Positions 7,843 to 14,097 of a stretch of 22,664 nucleotides of DNA are shown here, piece after piece. This DNA is from an uncultured Leucobacter sp. GTDB lineage: Bacteria; Actinomycetota; Actinomycetes; Actinomycetales; Microbacteriaceae. How positions within the stretch are numbered: the stretch's first letter is position 1; every line of letters begins with the position of its first letter. Under the pieces are notes generated by a model that saw nothing but the letters and a program-made list of their open reading frames with translations, was not told the origin of the DNA and made no database searches. The stretch covers positions 1-22,664 of the forward strand of contig CALCJF010000051.1 in the NCBI GenBank assembly GCA_937967375.1. The letters run 5' to 3'. The position numbers and the translations under genes were made by a program.

Positions 7843-7884
7843 ACGAAGCGGCCGCAGATTCGAAAAGGATCGCGGCCGCTTCGT
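7843..7884. terminator. Hairpin downstream of cupin copy 1
   Basis: Perfect 13-base arms, ACGAAGCGGCCGC (7843-7855) and GCGGCCGCTTCGT (7872-7884), with a 16-base loop. It starts 21 bases after the cupin stop. The trailing sequence (CATTACC) is not T-rich, so termination efficiency is uncertain. Confidence 0.7.
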
Positions 7885-7924
7885 CATTACCGGCTCGGCG
7901 CGCCACCCCCGATCCCGCGAATGC

Positions 7925-7972
7925 GGGTCACAGAAGTGAATTATCGCTTCGCGTATCGACATTCTGTGACCC
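7925..7972. repeat. Isolated perfect inverted repeat GGGTCACAGAA / TTCTGTGACCC
   Basis: Eleven-base arms at 7925-7935 and 7962-7972 flank a 26-base centre that is not GC-rich. It lies between two ordinary hairpins and away from either start codon, with no T-run after it. It may be an extragenic palindrome, a protein-binding site or a weak terminator; I cannot tell which. Confidence 0.7.
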
Positions 7973-8011
7973 CAATCCCTCGGGTCTTGCGGGCGCACCG
8001 CGCATGAGAAA

Positions 8012-8043
8012 GCGGCCCCCGGCTCAGAAGAGCCAGGGGCCGC
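8012..8043 (-). terminator. Terminator of the NTF2/cupin minus-strand pair
   Basis: Fourteen-base arms (8012-8025 and 8030-8043) with one mismatch and an AGAA/TTCT loop. On the minus strand the stem GCGGCCCC...GGGGCCGC is followed by TTTCTC. It lies 18 bases beyond the stop of the NTF2-like gene, as expected for a rho-independent terminator. Confidence 0.85.
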
Positions 8044-8060
8044 GGTGCTGCGCGTACCGC

Positions 8061-8411
8061 CTAGACGGTGGTGAACACCTTGCTCGTGATGCGCCACACG
8101 CCGTCGATCTTCACGAGACCGAAGTTGTTGCGAAAGTTGGCACCCAGGTAGGCCTGCTCTTCGAGCACCGCCGACGCGATGTTGCCGGTCACCTCGATGC
8201 TGTGAATCTCGTAGCTGTAGGCGGGATCTGGCGCTGGCGCCGTCGCGACCACGTTATCGGCGAACGAAGCCGCCGATTGCGTCACGAAGTCGGGGCCGAG
8301 GTAGCCCCACATCACCGCGTCGTCGCTGAACGCACGTTTGACTGTCGCGGCGTCATTGGTGCGAACGCCGGTCACATACAGCTCGACCGCTGCGCGTACC
8401 TCGTCGCTCAT
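8061..8411 (-). CDS. NTF2-like (SnoaL/DUF4440-type) small protein
   Basis: 116-residue protein with an NTF2-like pattern: an N-terminal helix (VRAAVELYVTGVRTNDAATVKRAFSDDAVMWGYLG), a central helix (AASFADNVVA) and alternating strands ending IDGVWRITSKVFTTV. The GVWRI ending is common in lumazine-binding/SnoaL-like domains. No catalytic residues can be assigned. It overlaps the upstream cupin gene by one base (TGATG), so the two are translationally coupled and likely stoichiometric. A terminator follows, making it the last gene of the unit. It is a different subtype from the other NTF2-like protein at 5680-6084, with no close sequence match. Confidence 0.85.
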   Translation of the reverse strand: MSDEVRAAVELYVTGVRTNDAATVKRAFSDDAVMWGYLGPDFVTQSAASFADNVVATAPAPDPAYSYEIHSIEVTGNIASAVLEEQAYLGANFRNNFGLVKIDGVWRITSKVFTTV

Positions 8412-8902
8412 CAGAGCTTGCCCTCGGCCTTGAGCTGGTCGATGAGGCCCTCGTTCTCGTCCGAGGTGTAGTTCGGGCTGAGCGAGAGCGCGCTGAAGTT
8501 GAAGGGTCTCGTGACCTTGACGAAGCCCAGCGGGCAGTGTCGGGTGCCCGCCGGAATGTAGACCGAGCCTGAAGTGGTGACCGTGTGGCGCACGCCTTCG
8601 ATGTCCATGTAAAGTTCTGCGCCGAGATCGGTGGGGTTGTCGGGGTCGGTGCCCGTCCAGATCAGAATCTCGTCGTAGTCGTGTTCGTGCTCGTTGACCC
8701 AGTGCTGGGGCTCGTCGGTCTCGAAGATCCAGGTGTGGCTCATGTGAATCTGGCTCTCGGGCACCTCCTCCTTGCGCACGAGGCCGAGCGGTTCGCCGGT
8801 GTTTGTCGGAGTAGGCAGGCCGGCAGCGTCACCCTCGTTGGTGAAGTCTGCTCCGATGTTCGGCAAGTCGGTGACAAAGAGGTGGTCGTACTTGGGTGTC
8901 AT
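8411..8902 (-). CDS. Small cupin-fold protein, copy 2 (uncharacterised)
   Basis: 163-residue paralogue of the cupin at 7369-7821 with the same metal site: H72-x-H74-x3-E78 in HEHDYDEILIW and PAGTRH with H122. It has about 15 extra residues at the C-terminus (DENEGLIDQLKAEGKL). The frame is open further upstream, but the ATG at 8902 is preceded by GGAGG five bases away, which decides the start. It is coupled by a TGATG junction to the NTF2-like gene and lies 161 bases downstream of a FeaR-like regulator on the same strand, which may control it. Function unknown; the coupling hints that the cupin and NTF2 proteins act on the same small molecule. Confidence 0.87.
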   Translation of the reverse strand: MTPKYDHLFVTDLPNIGADFTNEGDAAGLPTPTNTGEPLGLVRKEEVPESQIHMSHTWIFETDEPQHWVNEHEHDYDEILIWTGTDPDNPTDLGAELYMDIEGVRHTVTTSGSVYIPAGTRHCPLGFVKVTRPFNFSALSLSPNYTSDENEGLIDQLKAEGKL

Positions 8903-8943
8903 GATTCCTCCGAAGGTGAAGACGGGCACGCGGGCAGAGTGCT

Positions 8944-8969
8944 GCCGCTTCACTCAGGCTACGGAAGCG
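8944..8969. promoter_or_regulatory. Inverted repeat upstream of cupin copy 2
   Basis: CCGCTTC (8944-8950) and GAAGCGG (8963-8969) are perfect seven-base arms around a 12-base spacer, about 42 bases upstream of the cupin start. It could be an operator for the neighbouring AraC-type regulator or a leader hairpin. No clear -35/-10 pair is visible. Confidence 0.35.
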
Positions 8970-9063
8970 GCCGTCACCTGGCGATGCACGCAGGCCGGTG
9001 AGGCTGGGACATTTGCTTGAAGCGTCGAACCGGGGCGCACGCGTCAGTGTGAGTTCGTTACGC

Positions 9064-10023
9064 TCAGCTGCTTCGGCGGGCCCGAACCTCGGTCGGCGTG
9101 GTGTCGAAGTGCGCGCGAAACACCCTGCTGAAGTGCGCGGCATCGATGAAGCCGTAGCGCGCGGCGATCGCAGAGACCGGCTTGTCTGCGAACAGCGGGT
9201 TCATGAGGTCTTGCCTGCAGCGCTCGAGCCGCCGCGTGCGAATATAGCCAGAGACGGTGGTGCCCTGGCTGCGAAACAGCCCGTGCAGGTGCCGCGTCGA
9301 GATGTGGTGGGCGGCCGCGACCTGGTGCGGGTCGAGATCGGGTGAGCTCATATGCTCGTCGATGTAGTCGCGAATCTTGCGCAGCAGCACCTGGTGCGGG
9401 TCTTGCTCGAGTCGCTCGGCGCCGAGGGCGAGCGTGAGCAGCGTTTCGACCAGGTCGACCGAGGTGCGCGCCATGCGCATGTTGACCTCGTGAAACGACT
9501 GGTTGAGCGCGTGAGGCACCTGCAGCAGAAACTGCGAGGCCAGCGCGCCGGCGCGCGAATCGCCGGGAAGCCTGGTGGCCGTGAGCTCGCCGATCAGCTC
9601 CTGCGGCAACCCCAGCATGTCCTTGGGCAGCAGCATGACGAAGTTCTTCGAGTCGCTCGCGAAGTTCAACGAGAAGGGCTGGCCCGTGTCGTAGATGGTG
9701 ATATCGCCCTCGTGCAACACGAGCTCGCGCCCGCCCTGCACGAGCATGCCCGATCCCTGCAACATGATGCCGACCATGTAGTGGTCGCCGCCCTGAGAGA
9801 GCTGGCTGGGCGTGCGCTCGACCTCGTGCGCCGAGGCATACAGCTCGGTGAACGCGACGCGGTCGATCTCGGCGGTGCGCAGATAGCCACGAAAGGCTCC
9901 CTGTTGTTCGCTGTTGATCGCGAGCGGAACGAACGCCGACGATGCCACCGCCGTGAAGGAGTTGAAATTCAGCAGGGGAGTGCTCGCGCCTGCGTTCGCG
10001 GGTGCGTGAACAGTAGAACCCAT
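9064..10023 (-). CDS. AraC-family regulator, FeaR-like
   Basis: About 319 residues. The N-terminal half (20-200) matches the AraC-binding-like domain of FeaR-type regulators (FNSFTAVASSAFVPL, GDITIYDTGQPF, LLPKDML). The C-terminal DNA-binding domain has two helix-turn-helices, at about 233-255 (AAAHHISTRHLHGLFRSQG) and 282-306 (VSAIAARYGFIDAAHFSRVFR). FeaR of E. coli activates amine oxidase and aldehyde dehydrogenase genes. I place the start at ATG 10023; in-frame GTG (10029) and TTG (10032) are possible because GAGGA lies a little far from the ATG. It resembles the regulator at 16296-17240 throughout. Its nearest target is the cupin/NTF2 pair just downstream. Confidence 0.9.
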   Translation of the reverse strand: MGSTVHAPANAGASTPLLNFNSFTAVASSAFVPLAINSEQQGAFRGYLRTAEIDRVAFTELYASAHEVERTPSQLSQGGDHYMVGIMLQGSGMLVQGGRELVLHEGDITIYDTGQPFSLNFASDSKNFVMLLPKDMLGLPQELIGELTATRLPGDSRAGALASQFLLQVPHALNQSFHEVNMRMARTSVDLVETLLTLALGAERLEQDPHQVLLRKIRDYIDEHMSSPDLDPHQVAAAHHISTRHLHGLFRSQGTTVSGYIRTRRLERCRQDLMNPLFADKPVSAIAARYGFIDAAHFSRVFRAHFDTTPTEVRARRSS

Positions 10024-10088
10024 GGTCACCAATTCCTCGTTGAAGATGATGCTAAGGATGCCCGGAGTCGAGCCACTCTCTACGATAC

Positions 10089-10105
10089 CTGCACACGGAG
10101 TGCAG
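10089..10105. promoter_or_regulatory. Palindrome in the divergent FeaR-like/helicase region
   Basis: CTGCAC-ACGGA-GTGCAG: perfect six-base arms with a five-base centre, in the 143-base region between the divergent starts at 10023 and 10167. It is a candidate operator for either gene. No confident promoter hexamers could be placed around it. Confidence 0.35.
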
Positions 10106-10166
10106 AAAACGCGCCGTCAGATCACAGACCGGTAACAGAGAATTTGCATTGTCGAGGTAGACTAAT

Positions 10167-12548
10167 ATGATGCAGACTTCAGATGCCGCAGCAGGCGACG
10201 ACCGCACGGCAGACCATATTCAGGCAGAGGCAAAACCTCTCACTCTCGAGGATCTCGAGATTCTAGACGACACCGCAGCTCCGACCGAGATCTTGGAGCA
10301 CGCAGAGGCAGCACCCCAGGCGAGCGACGCCGAAGAAGCAGGCGAGCCAGAGGCCGCCGAGGCCGCCGAAGCCGCCGAGCAGGAAGCTCCTGCGGTCGCG
10401 GCGGAAGAAGCGTCCGTCGAGTCTGAGAAGCCCCGCAACGGTTTCGACAAGCTCGGCCTCGATGAGCGCGTGCTGCGCGCCATCAAGAGCGTCGGCTACG
10501 AGACCCCCTCGGCCATTCAAGAGGCCACCATTCCGGTGCTGCTCTCGGGCCGCGACGTTGTCGGCCTCGCTCAGACCGGCACGGGCAAGACGGCAGCGTT
10601 CGCGCTGCCGATCCTCTCGCGCATCGAACCCGGCCAGGGCGTGCCCCAGGCCCTCGTGCTCGCGCCCACCCGCGAACTCGCCCTGCAGGTCTGCGAGGCG
10701 TTTGAGAGCTACGCCAAGAACCAGAACGTGCACCTGCTGCCCGTCTACGGCGGCCAGGCCTACGGTCAGCAGCTCAGCGCGCTGCGCCGCGGCGTTGACA
10801 TCGTGGTCGGCACCCCCGGCCGCATCATGGACCACCTGAAGCGCGGCTCGCTCGATCTCACCGAGATCAAATACCTCGTGCTCGACGAGGCCGACGAGAT
10901 GCTCAAGATGGGCTTCGCCGAAGACGTCGAGACAATTCTCGCCGACACCCCTGACAGCAAGCAGGTCGCGCTGTTCTCGGCCACCATGCCCGCTCAGATC
11001 CGCCGCATCTCGCAGCAGTACCTGAACGATCCGCAAGAGATCAGGATTGCTGGCAAGACGCAGACCAGCGCGAACATCACGCAGCGCTACATCGTGGTCT
11101 CGTACATGCAGAAGCTCGATGCGCTCACTCGCGTGCTCGAGGTCGAGAATTTCGACGGCATGATCGTCTTCACCCGCACCCGCGGCGACAGCGAGCAGGT
11201 CGCTGAGAAGCTTCGCGCGCGCGGCTACTCTGCAGCTGCGATCAACGGCGACATTCCGCAGAACGTTCGCGAGCGAACCGTGCAGTCGCTGAAAGACGGC
11301 AAGCTCGACGTGCTCGTCGCCACCGACGTTGCGGCCCGCGGCCTCGACGTTGAGCGCATCAGCCACGTCGTCAACTACGACCTGCCGATCGACACCGAGA
11401 GCTATGTGCACCGCATCGGCCGCACCGGCCGTGCAGGCCGCAGCGGTGACGCAATCAGCTTTGTGACCCCGCGCGAGCGTCGCATGCTGAAAGCGATCGA
11501 GAAGGCGACGAAGCAGCCGCTCACACAGATGCCGCTGCCGGGCGTCGCCGAGGTCAACGCGACGCGCCTCTCGCGCTTCGACGACGAGATCACCGCTGCG
11601 CTCGGCGAGTCGAGCCGCATCGAGGCCTTCCGCGACATCATCGCCCACTACGTGCGTCACCACGACGTGCCCGAGACCGACGTTGCCGCAGCGCTTGCGG
11701 TCGTGGCCCAGGGTGAGACGCCGCTGCTGCTCGACGAAGCCGACGACGAGAAGTTCTCGCGGGATCGCGCGCAGGCTCGCAAGTTTCTCGAAGAAGACGG
11801 CGGGCGAGGATCGCGCGACGGCGGCCGTGGCGATCGTTTCGAGCGCGGCGATCGTCGTGACCGGGAAGACCGCGAGCCTCGCGAGCGTCGTGATGACCTG
11901 CAGATGTACCGCATCGATGTGGGCCACCGCCAGCGTGTCAAGCCGGGTCAGATCGTTGGCGCTATCGCCAACGAGGGTGGCCTGTCTCGTGACGACTTTG
12001 GTCGCATTCAGATTCGCGACGACTTCTCGCTCGTCGAGCTGCCGAAGAACCTGAGCGAGGAGGCGCTCGAGCGCCTCGCCGACGTGCGCATCAGCGGCCA
12101 GCTGATCGGCCTGAAGACCGACCGCGGCCCCGCGCCTCGCGGCAAGGGCTGGGAAGATCGCGGTGACCGTGGCGGTCGCGGCGGGTACGATCGCGGCGAT
12201 CGTGGTGGTCGAGGCGGCTATGACCGCGGTGATCGCGGCGGCAATGACCGTGGTGGCTACGGCCGTGACCGTGATGATCGCGGCGGCCGCGGGGGCTACG
12301 ACCGTGGCGATCGCGGCGGCTACCAGCGCGACGACCGTGGCGGCAATGACCGTGGTGGCTACGGCCGTGACCGTGATGATCGCGGCGGCCGTGGTGGCTA
12401 CGACCGTGGCGATCGCGGCGGCTACCAGCGTGATGACCGTGGCGGCCGCGGCGGCTACGGCGACAATAACCGTGGAGATCGTGGCGGCTACGACCGTCGC
12501 GACGGAGGCGCAGACCGCGCCGACGGCAAGCGCAAGCCTCGCTGGTAA
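10167..12548 (+). CDS. deaD: DEAD-box ATP-dependent RNA helicase (DeaD/CsdA-like) with RGG tail
   Basis: 793-residue cytoplasmic RNA helicase, expected to remodel structured RNA in ribosome assembly, mRNA turnover or the cold response. Order: acidic Ala/Glu-rich extension (1-88); Q motif (FDKLGL...TPSAIQ, 93-118); motif I AQTGTGKT (135-142); APTREL (166-171); TPGR (216-219); DEAD (240-243); SAT (271-273); helicase C domain ending HRIGRTGR (415-422); DbpA-type RNA-binding domain (about 580-650); and an Arg/Gly/Asp/Tyr-rich tail (664-793) built of RGGYDRGD-like units. All catalytic motifs are intact. The ATG at 10167 follows GAGGT by eight bases; a second ATG follows immediately. It is monocistronic and ends at a strong terminator. 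Confidence 0.96.
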   Translation: MMQTSDAAAGDDRTADHIQAEAKPLTLEDLEILDDTAAPTEILEHAEAAPQASDAEEAGEPEAAEAAEAAEQEAPAVAAEEASVESEKPRNGFDKLGLDERVLRAIKSVGYETPSAIQEATIPVLLSGRDVVGLAQTGTGKTAAFALPILSRIEPGQGVPQALVLAPTRELALQVCEAFESYAKNQNVHLLPVYGGQAYGQQLSALRRGVDIVVGTPGRIMDHLKRGSLDLTEIKYLVLDEADEMLKMGFAEDVETILADTPDSKQVALFSATMPAQIRRISQQYLNDPQEIRIAGKTQTSANITQRYIVVSYMQKLDALTRVLEVENFDGMIVFTRTRGDSEQVAEKLRARGYSAAAINGDIPQNVRERTVQSLKDGKLDVLVATDVAARGLDVERISHVVNYDLPIDTESYVHRIGRTGRAGRSGDAISFVTPRERRMLKAIEKATKQPLTQMPLPGVAEVNATRLSRFDDEITAALGESSRIEAFRDIIAHYVRHHDVPETDVAAALAVVAQGETPLLLDEADDEKFSRDRAQARKFLEEDGGRGSRDGGRGDRFERGDRRDREDREPRERRDDLQMYRIDVGHRQRVKPGQIVGAIANEGGLSRDDFGRIQIRDDFSLVELPKNLSEEALERLADVRISGQLIGLKTDRGPAPRGKGWEDRGDRGGRGGYDRGDRGGRGGYDRGDRGGNDRGGYGRDRDDRGGRGGYDRGDRGGYQRDDRGGNDRGGYGRDRDDRGGRGGYDRGDRGGYQRDDRGGRGGYGDNNRGDRGGYDRRDGGADRADGKRKPRW
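12240..12443 (+). repeat. 102-base tandem duplication in the helicase RGG tail
   Basis: Bases 12240-12341 are repeated almost exactly at 12342-12443. The 102-base period equals 34 codons, so the frame is kept and the segment NDRGGYGRDRDDRGG... occurs twice. Shorter GGYDRGDRGG units surround it. The few differences are synonymous (for example CGCGGG/CGTGGT), suggesting a recent in-frame duplication. Confidence 0.92.
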
Positions 12549-12588
12549 GGGTTTCGCGCGTCGGCGCGTGTGCCTGAGCCAGCAACGT

Positions 12589-12627
12589 AAAAGGATCCCC
12601 CAGCCGCGAGGCCGGGGGATCCTTTTT
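12589..12627. terminator. Bidirectional terminator between helicase and aldehyde dehydrogenase genes
   Basis: AAAAGGATCCCCC pairs with GGGGGATCCTTTT, and inner GCC/GGC pairs extend the stem around a GCGA loop with one mismatch. The hairpin ends in TTTTT on the plus strand and has AAAA at its left edge, giving TTTT on the minus strand. It lies between convergent genes and should serve both. Confidence 0.95.
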
Positions 12628-12637
12628 GCTTACGAAA

Positions 12638-14041
12638 CTAGCCCTGGATCACCTGGGGCTGCGCGACCGCCTTGAGGCCGGCGACGCCGAACTCCTGGCC
12701 GTAGCCCGACTGCTTCGCGCCACCGAACGGCACGAAGGGGTTGATGGTGCCGTGCGAGTTGATCCACACGGTGCCGGCCTCGATGCGGGCCGCGACGCTG
12801 CGCGCGCGGTCGCGGTCAGACGACCACACCGAGCCGCCGAGGCCGACCTCAACCTCGTTCGCGAGCCGGATCGCCTCGTCGAGGTCGGTGTAGCGAATGA
12901 TCGGCAGCGCGGGGCCAAACTGCTCCTCCTGCACCAGCTCGTTCTGCGGATCGATGTCGGCAATCAGCGTGGTGGGGTAGAAGTAGCCGGCAGCCTCGCG
13001 GTCGGGATTGCCGCCCATGACGACTCGGGCACCCGAAGCCTTGGCCGACTCGACGAGGCGATCGACCACGTTGAACTGCATCTCGTTCTGCAACGGGCCG
13101 AGCACGTTCTGCTCTTCGAGGCCGACGCCCATGGGCATCTGTGCTGCGAACGCCGAGAGTTCGTTCACCACGTCGTCGTAGATCGAATCGGGCACGTAGA
13201 GGCGCTTCAGCGCGGCGCAGGTCTGGCCGGTGTTGATGAACGCGCCCCAGAACAGGCCCTCGGCGATCGCCTTCGGGTCGACGTCGTCGAGCACGATACC
13301 CGCGTCGTTGCCACCCAGCTCGAGGGTCAGGCGCTTTACGTTGCCCGAGCTCGCCTCGATGATCTTCTTGCCAGTGCGGGTCGAGCCGGTGAACATGATC
13401 TTCGCGATCTTCTCGCTCTGCACCAGGTGGCCGCCGAGGTCGCCTGCGCCCGAGATGGTTTCGAGCACGCCGGCGGGCAGCACCGAGTTGATCACGTGGT
13501 TGAGTGCGAGGCCCGAGAGCGTGGTGTACTCAGAGGGCTTCTGCACGACAGTGTTGCCCATGCGCAGCGAGGGGATGATCTGCCAGATGGCGATCATCAT
13601 CGGCCAGTTCCAGGGAGTAATCGCGCCGACCACGCCGAGCGGGCGGTAGTGCATTTCTGCGTAGGTCTCGCCGTCGTCGACGACGACCTCGACGGGCAGC
13701 GGAGTGCCTGCGGGCACGCGCGTCCATGCGACGCAGCCGCCAACCTCGAAGCGGGCATTGGGGCCGTTGAGCGGCTTGCCCTGCTCGCGAGAGAGAATCT
13801 CGGCGAGCGCCTCGGCGTTCGCCTCGATCGCGTCGGCGATCTTGTTCAGGTAGTCGACTCGTTCTTCGTCGCTGAGCGCTGCCCATGCGGGCTGTGCGGC
13901 CTCGGCGCGATCGATTGCGGCGTCGACGTCGGCAATGCTCTGCACCGGCACGCGGCCAATGAGCTCGCCGGTGGCGGGGTTGTGCACCTCGCGGCCGTCG
14001 GCGACGGTGATCGCCTCGAGCAGGCTTTCGTAGGTATGCAT
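12638..14041 (-). CDS. NAD(P)-dependent aldehyde dehydrogenase
   Basis: 467-residue aldehyde dehydrogenase, somewhat short for the superfamily but complete. Motifs: TPWNWP (142-147), Lys168 in QKPSEYT, the cofactor loop GSTRTG (219-224), general base Glu241 in ELGGNDAG, catalytic Cys275 in GQTCAA, and EEQFGP near 390. The frame is open upstream, but the ATG at 14041 with AAAGGAGA eight bases before it is the clear start. The copper amine oxidase gene ends 56 bases upstream on the same strand. The pairing suggests it oxidises the aldehyde the oxidase produces, as FeaB does with phenylacetaldehyde; the exact aldehyde is inference. Confidence 0.93.
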   Translation of the reverse strand: MHTYESLLEAITVADGREVHNPATGELIGRVPVQSIADVDAAIDRAEAAQPAWAALSDEERVDYLNKIADAIEANAEALAEILSREQGKPLNGPNARFEVGGCVAWTRVPAGTPLPVEVVVDDGETYAEMHYRPLGVVGAITPWNWPMMIAIWQIIPSLRMGNTVVQKPSEYTTLSGLALNHVINSVLPAGVLETISGAGDLGGHLVQSEKIAKIMFTGSTRTGKKIIEASSGNVKRLTLELGGNDAGIVLDDVDPKAIAEGLFWGAFINTGQTCAALKRLYVPDSIYDDVVNELSAFAAQMPMGVGLEEQNVLGPLQNEMQFNVVDRLVESAKASGARVVMGGNPDREAAGYFYPTTLIADIDPQNELVQEEQFGPALPIIRYTDLDEAIRLANEVEVGLGGSVWSSDRDRARSVAARIEAGTVWINSHGTINPFVPFGGAKQSGYGQEFGVAGLKAVAQPQVIQG

Positions 14042-14097
14042 GTGGTGTTCTCCTTTGAAATGGATGGTGTGGAACGTCGAAAGAGTGGTCGGGGCTG

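Noticed and set aside
10144..10168. TTGCAT and TAATAT as a -35/-10 pair for the helicase
   Set aside because: The spacer is only 13 bases and the -10 overlaps the start codon.
10263..11927. Long open frame (554 codons) antisense to the helicase gene
   Set aside because: High-GC third positions keep the antisense frame open. The product is His/Arg/Val-rich with no recognisable domain, and the opposite strand is an unmistakable helicase.
12163..12675. Val/Ala/Thr-rich plus-strand frame over the RGG repeats
   Set aside because: An alternate frame of the repetitive tail; repetition here reflects the helicase codons, not a second gene or a CRISPR-like array.
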